Below are positions 6,806 to 10,400 of a stretch of 10,400 bases of DNA, piece by piece. Each line of letters starts with the position of its first letter. The first letter of the stretch is position 1. A program made the position numbers and the translations under genes. The notes under the pieces are model-generated. The model saw only the letters and a list, made by a program, of their open reading frames with translations, was not told the DNA's origin and made no database searches. Where the stretch lies: the NCBI GenBank assembly GCA_964505725.1, contig CAZDJK010000097.1, forward strand, positions 1-10,400. Reading direction: 5' to 3'. Source of the stretch: CAVRJC01 sp964505725 (GTDB taxonomy: Bacteria; Actinomycetota; Acidimicrobiia; IMCC26256; DASPTH01).

Positions 6806-7795
6806 CTACCAGGAGTACGCCTCCGGCGCCGCGCCGCCGGGCCCGGGGAAGATCCGGTCGAGCTCTGCGAGCACGTCGTCGGTGAGCCGCACGTCGAGCG
6901 CGCCGAGCGCGTCGTCGACCTGCTGCACCGTGCGCGGCCCGATGATCGGCGCGGTCACGACCGGTTGGTGCAGCAGCCACGCGAGCGCGACGTCGGCCGG
7001 CGGCGCCCCGATCTCGGCGCACAGCTTCTCCCACTGCTCGAGCTTGGCCCGGTTCGCCTCGACCTGGTTCTGCATCCGCTCGCTGCCACGACGCCCGCCC
7101 GCGGCCCGGTCGGCGAGGACGCCGCCGAGCAGGCCGCCGCCGAGGGGGCTCCACGGGATGACGCCCACGCCGTAGTCCTCGCACGCGGGGAGGACCTCGA
7201 GCTCGACCGTGCGCGCGTTGAGGTTGTAGAGGCTCTGCTCCGACACCAGCCCGAGCGAGTTGCGCCGCGCCGCGGCCTCGTTGGCCTTCACGATGTGCCA
7301 CGCCGCAAAGTTGCTGCTGCCCACGTAGAGCACCTTGCCCTGCTCCACGAGGAGATCCATGGCCTGCCAGATCTCCTCCCACGGCGTGTCGCGGTCGACA
7401 TGGTGCATCTGGTAGAGGTCGATGTGGTCGGTCTGCAGCCGCCGCAGGCTGTCCTCGCACGCCTGCCGGATGTGAAGTGCGGAGAGCCGGCCCGCGTTCG
7501 GCCATGGGTCGCGCGTGTTGTAGACCTTGGTGGCGATGACGACCTTCTCTCGTCGGCGGTCGCCCTGCTCGAACCAGCGACCCACGATCGACTCGGTGAG
7601 GCCGCGCCCGTCGCCGTAGACGTTGGCGGTGTCGAAGAAGTTGAGCCCGAGGTCGAGGCCGTGGTCCATGATGTGGAAGGCCTCGTCCTCGTTGGTTTGC
7701 ACGCCGCCACCCGCGGCCGGCATGCCGAAGTTCATCGTCCCGAGGCAGAGGGGGCTGACCCGGAGACCGGTACGTCCGAGGAATCGATAGTCCAT
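6806..7795 (-). CDS. Aldo/keto reductase
   Basis: A 329-residue NADPH-dependent aldo/keto reductase (TIM barrel), reducing aldehydes or ketones to alcohols. The N-terminus MDYRFLGRTGLRVSPLCLGTMNFG is typical of the bacterial Tas/YajO/YghZ-like branch. The catalytic tetrad is visible: D55 and Y60 in NFFDTANVYGDG, K90 in VIATKVYN and H131 in DLYQMHHVD. Further on are SNFAAWH and VIPWSPLGGGLL segments that bind cofactor. The ATG at 7795 is chosen because family homology begins at that residue; the frame is open 24 codons further upstream but those run into the divergent nitroreductase gene. A weak AGGG-type ribosome site lies about 9 bases upstream. Probable first gene of the minus-strand cluster (AKR, nitrilase, SDR, deazaflavin oxidoreductase). 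The physiological substrate is unknown. Confidence 0.9.
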   Translation of the reverse strand: MDYRFLGRTGLRVSPLCLGTMNFGMPAAGGGVQTNEDEAFHIMDHGLDLGLNFFDTANVYGDGRGLTESIVGRWFEQGDRRREKVVIATKVYNTRDPWPNAGRLSALHIRQACEDSLRRLQTDHIDLYQMHHVDRDTPWEEIWQAMDLLVEQGKVLYVGSSNFAAWHIVKANEAAARRNSLGLVSEQSLYNLNARTVELEVLPACEDYGVGVIPWSPLGGGLLGGVLADRAAGGRRGSERMQNQVEANRAKLEQWEKLCAEIGAPPADVALAWLLHQPVVTAPIIGPRTVQQVDDALGALDVRLTDDVLAELDRIFPGPGGAAPEAYSW

Positions 7796-7814
7796 GATGC
7801 GCACCCTACGCGAC

Positions 7815-7826
7815 CCTCCGGGGAGG
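7815..7826. promoter_or_regulatory. Short dyad covering the nitroreductase ribosome-binding site
   Basis: CCTCC (7815-7819) and GGAGG (7822-7826) form an inverted repeat with a 2-base centre in the 36-base gap between the divergent aldo/keto reductase and nitroreductase genes. The right arm is the nitroreductase Shine-Dalgarno, 5 bases before the ATG at 7832. The dyad could be an operator half-site pair or just the chance partner of a strong ribosome site. With so small a gap, both promoters must overlap each other or the opposite coding region. Confidence 0.35.
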
Positions 7827-7831
7827 AGACC

Positions 7832-8482
7832 ATGAGCACATCCGCCGACACCACGGCCGTCGACCACGTCCTGTCAACCACCCGCGCGGTGCGACGACGG
7901 CTCGACCTCGACCGGCCGGTGGAGCCCGAGGTGATCACGGAGTGCCTGCGCCTCGCGGCGCAGGCTCCGACGGGCGGGAACGCGCAGGGCTGGCGCTTCG
8001 TCGTGGTGACCGATGCCGCGAAGCGCGCGCGTCTCGCCGAGCTCTACCGCGAAGCCGACGGCGGGCGGTTCCACCGCCGGGTGGAGCGCTACGCGACGTC
8101 GAACCCGCAGACCTCGCGCGTGTACGCGAGCGCGGAGGTGTTGAGCGCGGTGCTGGATCGCGTGCCGGTGCACGTGGTCCCGTGCATCCAGGGCCGCGTC
8201 GGTTCCACCGCGACAGTCGAGGGCGCGTCGGTGTTCGGCTCCATTCTCCCCGCGGTCTGGAGCTTCATGCTCGCGTTGCGCTGCCGGGGGCTCGGCTCGG
8301 TGTGGACCACGCTGCACCTGGTACACGAGCGCGAGGCGGCGGAGCTGCTCGGGATCCCCGACGACTTCATGCAGGTCGCGCTGATCCCGGTCGCCTACAC
8401 CGTGGGCGGCGAGTTCAAGCCCGCGGTGCGCCAGCCGGTCGAGGAGCTGACGTACTGGGACGACTGGGGGGTCACCCGATGA
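7832..8482 (+). CDS. Nitroreductase-family FMN oxidoreductase
   Basis: A 216-residue member of the NADH oxidase/nitroreductase fold, homodimeric FMN enzymes reducing nitroaromatics, quinones, enones or other electron-poor groups. FMN-binding signatures are visible: TRAVRRRLD (17-25), a variant of the usual TRRSVR; AAQAPTGGNAQGWRFVVV (42-59), matching 'apSggN.QPw'; and RGLGSVWTT (152-160). The C-terminus VRQPVEELTYWDDWG follows the family ending 'R.p..e...y.d.w'. The ATG at 7832 is set by GGAGG 5 bases upstream; the frame is open far upstream, but that part is antisense to the aldo/keto reductase. It diverges from that gene and is followed after 99 bases by the thiolase homologue, probably in one transcript. 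Its substrate is unknown; in this context an enoyl or ring double bond is as likely as a nitro group. Confidence 0.87.
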   Translation: MSTSADTTAVDHVLSTTRAVRRRLDLDRPVEPEVITECLRLAAQAPTGGNAQGWRFVVVTDAAKRARLAELYREADGGRFHRRVERYATSNPQTSRVYASAEVLSAVLDRVPVHVVPCIQGRVGSTATVEGASVFGSILPAVWSFMLALRCRGLGSVWTTLHLVHEREAAELLGIPDDFMQVALIPVAYTVGGEFKPAVRQPVEELTYWDDWGVTR

Positions 8483-8577
8483 GGCCTCATGCCGACGGCG
8501 TGCGGGCAGGCGGCGTGCTGGCGCTGAGCGAAACCGGCGCGCCAGACTCCGCACCCGGGAAGAGTCGAGAGGAATGA
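8479..8577 (+). CDS. Possible 32-residue coupling or leader peptide
   Basis: A short frame starts with an ATG that overlaps the nitroreductase stop as ATGA and ends with a TGA 4 bases before the thiolase GTG start. The thiolase ribosome site lies in its last codons. The peptide is Arg/Gly/Ala-rich with no recognisable motif. It might serve only to keep ribosomes moving across the 99-base gap; it may equally be chance, as such frames are common at this GC content. Confidence 0.2.
   Translation: MRPHADGVRAGGVLALSETGAPDSAPGKSREE
8518..8545. other. 7-bp inverted repeat between nitroreductase and thiolase genes
   Basis: CTGGCGC (8518-8524) and GCGCCAG (8539-8545) are perfectly complementary with a 14-base loop. 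It lacks a T-tract, so it is a poor intrinsic terminator; an mRNA processing or attenuation role would be speculative. Confidence 0.25.
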
Positions 8578-8581
8578 CGAC

Positions 8582-9793
8582 GTGAGCCTTCGCGACCAGA
8601 CCGCGATCGTCGGCGTCGGTTCGACGCCCTACTACAAGCGCGGCGGGTCCCTGCCCCAGACGCCGATGGAGATGGCGTGCAAGGCGACGATGCTCGCGCT
8701 CGAGGACGCCGGCCTCGCGGTCGACGACCTCGACGGCTTCGCGTTCTACTCCACCGCACCGGTGGACCCCGGCGCGATGGCCGCGCTGCTCGGCGTGCCC
8801 GAGGTCGGGTTCGCGGCGACCCTCACGTCCGGCGGCGGCGGCGCGGCCGGCTCGGTCGGGCTCGCGGCCGCGGCGATCGTGGCCGGCATGGCGAACGTCG
8901 TCGTGAGCCTCATGACGCTCCAGCAGTCGACCCGTCGGCTCGGCGGCAGCTCGAACGCGCCGCGGCAGTTCGCGGCTGCCGGCGGCGGCGCCTACGGAGG
9001 CGGCGGGGGGATCCCGCCCGAGACCGCGTTCACCGCGCCCGCGGGAATGGGCTCGCCCGGGCACAACTTCTCGATGATCACCCGGCGCCACATGTACCAG
9101 TACGGCACCACGCGCGAGCACCTCGCCGAGATCTGCATCTCGCAGCGCAACAACGCGATCCGGCGGCCGACGTCATTGCGCACCGAGCCGCTGACCCTCG
9201 AGGACTACTTCAACGCCCGCATGATCTCCGACCCGCTGTGCCTCTTCGACTACACGATGGAGAGCGACGGTGCGGTCGCGGTGATCACGACGTCGGCCGA
9301 ACGGGCGCGGGATCTCCGCCGCCGGCCGGTGATGATCTCGGGCTCCGCGACCGGCGGCACGGGCGACTGCGCGACGCTGCTCGGTTCGTTCCAGATGCCC
9401 GACGACGTGTTCGCGTCGTCCGGGCACCGCGCCGTCGCGAAGCAGGTCTACGGCATGGCGGGAGTCGGCCCCGAGGACGTGGACGTCGCGCTGCTGTACG
9501 ACCACTTCTCGCCCATGGTGCTGATGCAGATCGAGGACTACGGCTTCTGCCCGATCGGCGAGGGCGGGCCATTCGTGGCCGAGGGCAACATCCGCTGGCC
9601 CACCGGCAAGATCCCGGTCAACACCCACGGCGGCAACCTGTCGGAGGCCTACATCATAGGCATGACGCACATGCGCGAAGCCGTCGAGCAGCTGCGCGGC
9701 GACGCGGTGAACCAGGTCGACGGCGCGCAGGTCGCACTCGTGACCGGCGGCCCCGCCTCGATCCCGGTGTCGTCGCTGCTGCTGCACAACTAG
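8582..9793 (+). CDS. Thiolase-fold lipid-transfer-protein homologue (Ltp2-like)
   Basis: A 403-residue thiolase-superfamily protein of the SCP-x/lipid-transfer type. It begins with TAIVGVGSTPYYKRGG (7-22) and contains a TMLALEDAGLAVDDLDGF segment (36-53). It ends with LLYDHFSPMVLMQIEDYGFC (304-323) and IPVNTHGGNLSEAYIIGMTHMREAVEQLRG (344-373), a family hallmark with H349. Where true thiolases have the nucleophilic Cys ('CaSG'), this protein reads TLTSGGGGAAGSVGLAAA (80-97), with no Cys. That loss is typical of Ltp2-like retro-aldolases acting on tertiary-alcohol CoA esters in steroid side-chain degradation; Y306 and Y357 are candidates for the catalytic tyrosines of that group, not confirmed by alignment. 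The adjacent DUF35 gene supports such a two-protein enzyme. GTG start at 8582, with GAGAGGA 8 bases upstream. An alternative is a non-catalytic lipid carrier. Confidence 0.87.
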   Translation: MSLRDQTAIVGVGSTPYYKRGGSLPQTPMEMACKATMLALEDAGLAVDDLDGFAFYSTAPVDPGAMAALLGVPEVGFAATLTSGGGGAAGSVGLAAAAIVAGMANVVVSLMTLQQSTRRLGGSSNAPRQFAAAGGGAYGGGGGIPPETAFTAPAGMGSPGHNFSMITRRHMYQYGTTREHLAEICISQRNNAIRRPTSLRTEPLTLEDYFNARMISDPLCLFDYTMESDGAVAVITTSAERARDLRRRPVMISGSATGGTGDCATLLGSFQMPDDVFASSGHRAVAKQVYGMAGVGPEDVDVALLYDHFSPMVLMQIEDYGFCPIGEGGPFVAEGNIRWPTGKIPVNTHGGNLSEAYIIGMTHMREAVEQLRGDAVNQVDGAQVALVTGGPASIPVSSLLLHN

Positions 9794-9800
9794 ATACCCA

Positions 9801-9804
9801 GGAG
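9801..9804 (+). promoter_or_regulatory. Ribosome-binding site deciding the DUF35 start
   Basis: GGAG lies 6 bases before the ATG at 9811 and directly touches an in-frame ATG at 9805. The spacing favours 9811 as the start. Confidence 0.55.
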
Positions 9805-9810
9805 ATGCAC

Positions 9811-10233
9811 ATGCACGGTGTCCTGCCGGCCGAAGTGATCGCGATCTCGGCCAGCCCTTCCACCGAGCCGTTCTGGAAGGCCGCCGCGGAACACCGTCTC
9901 GTGATCCCGCGGTGCACGACGTGCGGCACCTTCCGCCTCCCGCCGTCGCCGTTCTGCTTCCACTGCCGGGCGCAGGAGGTCGACTGGGTCGAGCACGACG
10001 GCGCGGGCGAGATCTATTCGTTCACCGTGATCCGGCACGCGGTCATCCCGCCCGTTGCCGACGCGCTGCCGCTCGTCGCCGCGGTGGTCGAGCTTCCCGG
10101 CACGGGCGGCTGCCGGCTCGTGGGCAACGTCGTCGACTGCGAGCCCGGCGCGGTGCACATCGGCCTGCCGGTCACGCTCGATTGGTACGACACGCGGCCG
10201 GGCGAGGCGGTCCCCGTGTTCCGGTTGGCCTGA
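9811..10233 (+). CDS. DUF35 Zn-ribbon/OB-fold protein, partner of the thiolase homologue
   Basis: A 140-residue two-domain protein. An N-terminal helix (EPFWKAAAEHRLVIPRC, 19-35) leads into a rubredoxin-like zinc ribbon with two CxxC knuckles (C35/C38 and C49/C52). A beta-rich OB-fold (about 55-140) follows, with the family-typical GEIYSFTVIRHAV (66-78). DUF35 proteins bind acyl-CoA and form complexes with thiolase-superfamily partners; ChsH2-DUF35 with Ltp2 and archaeal HMG-CoA synthase/thiolase assemblies are known cases. All four zinc-ligand cysteines are kept. The gene lies 17 bases after the thiolase homologue, in the usual order for such pairs, so the two almost certainly act together. 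It has no fused MaoC-like hydratase domain, unlike full-length ChsH2. The ATG at 9811 is chosen for ribosome-site spacing. Confidence 0.92.
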   Translation: MHGVLPAEVIAISASPSTEPFWKAAAEHRLVIPRCTTCGTFRLPPSPFCFHCRAQEVDWVEHDGAGEIYSFTVIRHAVIPPVADALPLVAAVVELPGTGGCRLVGNVVDCEPGAVHIGLPVTLDWYDTRPGEAVPVFRLA

Positions 10234-10255
10234 CCGTCGTAGCATCCCGCGGACC

Positions 10256-10400
10256 ATGGAGGGGCGCAGGGGAACCCGTGTCTGGCGTCGCGTCGCGGCG
10301 ACGACGGCCGGCGCGCTCGCACTCGCGTCGTTCGCGCTGACGAGCGCGCCGTCGCACGCCGCGACGGTGCGCACCACCGCACCGAACCGCCCGAACATCG
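10256..10400 (+). CDS. Secreted protein, probable sulfatase (N-terminal fragment)
   Basis: Only the first 48 codons are in the window. They encode a typical Sec signal peptide: a basic start (MEGRRGTRVWRR), a hydrophobic core (VAATTAGALALASFALTSA) and a likely cleavage site after SHA (about residue 35). The mature part opens TVRTTAPNRPNI. An R/K-PNI sequence right after a signal peptide is the usual opening of type I sulfatases (alkaline phosphatase superfamily, 'RPNIvlI..DD'), so a secreted sulfatase is the best guess. The diagnostic CxPxR formylglycine motif would lie beyond the window. The ATG at 10256 is 22 bases after the DUF35 stop, with a weak ribosome site, so it may be co-transcribed with the thiolase/DUF35 genes. 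Confidence 0.6.
   Translation, partial: MEGRRGTRVWRRVAATTAGALALASFALTSAPSHAATVRTTAPNRPNI

Noticed and set aside
6629..7831. Open frame upstream and in frame with the nitroreductase, suggesting a 617-residue fusion
   Set aside because: The upstream part is antisense to the nitrilase and aldo/keto reductase and has no motif; GGAGG sets the ATG at 7832.
7796..7867. Upstream start adding 24 residues to the aldo/keto reductase
   Set aside because: The family N-terminus (DYRFLGRTGL) begins at the ATG at 7795, and the extension would overlap the nitroreductase start and its strong ribosome site.
8677..9810. Open frame upstream and in frame with the DUF35 gene, suggesting a fusion protein
   Set aside because: It is the +1-shifted shadow of the thiolase homologue, Arg-rich and motif-free; GGAG at 9801 sets the start at 9811.
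1..10400. CRISPR array, tRNA/rRNA genes, insertion sequence ends, riboswitch
   Set aside because: I saw no regularly spaced direct repeats, no tRNA-like cloverleaf or rRNA sequence, no transposase motifs and no recognisable riboswitch core; gene-free stretches are all under 150 bases.

Overview
The window is GC-rich bacterial DNA with dense gene packing, frequent GTG starts and 4-base start/stop overlaps. It carries an F420-type (deazaflavin) oxidoreductase, a pair of family III CoA-transferase genes and a thiolase-like gene followed by a DUF35 Zn-ribbon/OB-fold gene. Together these suggest an actinomycete, perhaps of the Acidimicrobiia or a related soil or marine lineage. This placement is inferred from composition and gene families only; the window has no rRNA or other phylogenetic marker.

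Layout. Bases 1-245 hold the end of a VOC (glyoxalase-fold) gene (+). It converges with a TyrA-like prephenate/arogenate dehydrogenase gene (254-1075, -). A divergent PIN-like single-domain gene (1158-1718, +) follows. Bases 1860-4531 (+) encode two family III (CaiB/BaiF) CoA-transferase subunits joined by a GTGA overlap. They run tail-to-tail, with a 20-base overlap, into a four-gene minus-strand cluster. In transcription order that cluster is aldo/keto reductase (7795-6806), nitrilase (6798-5860), short-chain dehydrogenase (5788-4874) and a small Ddn-like deazaflavin oxidoreductase (4877-4512). Diverging from the aldo/keto reductase, across only 36 bases, is a plus-strand series: FMN nitroreductase (7832-8482), thiolase/lipid-transfer-protein homologue (8582-9793) and DUF35 partner (9811-10233). 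The window ends inside a secreted protein (10256 onward) whose mature N-terminus looks like the start of a sulfatase.

How the genes may work together (inference). Bases 1860-10233 look like a catabolic module for a carboxylic acid handled as a CoA thioester. Nitrilase or sulfatase could release the acid or alcohol, and the two-subunit CoA-transferase could activate it. The SDR (similar to the dehydrogenase domain of MFE-2-type beta-oxidation enzymes), the aldo/keto reductase, the F420 enzyme and the FMN enzyme could adjust redox state. The thiolase-DUF35 pair could cleave the chain, most like the Ltp2/ChsH2-DUF35 aldolases of steroid side-chain degradation because the usual thiolase cysteine is absent. 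The substrate cannot be read from the sequence.

Most noteworthy points: the second CoA-transferase subunit appears to lack the catalytic aspartate while the first has it (D186) plus an unusual C-terminal extension; the thiolase homologue lacks the nucleophilic cysteine and is paired with DUF35; a short dyad covers the ribosome-binding site in the tight divergent promoter region. I saw no tRNA, rRNA, CRISPR array or insertion sequence.
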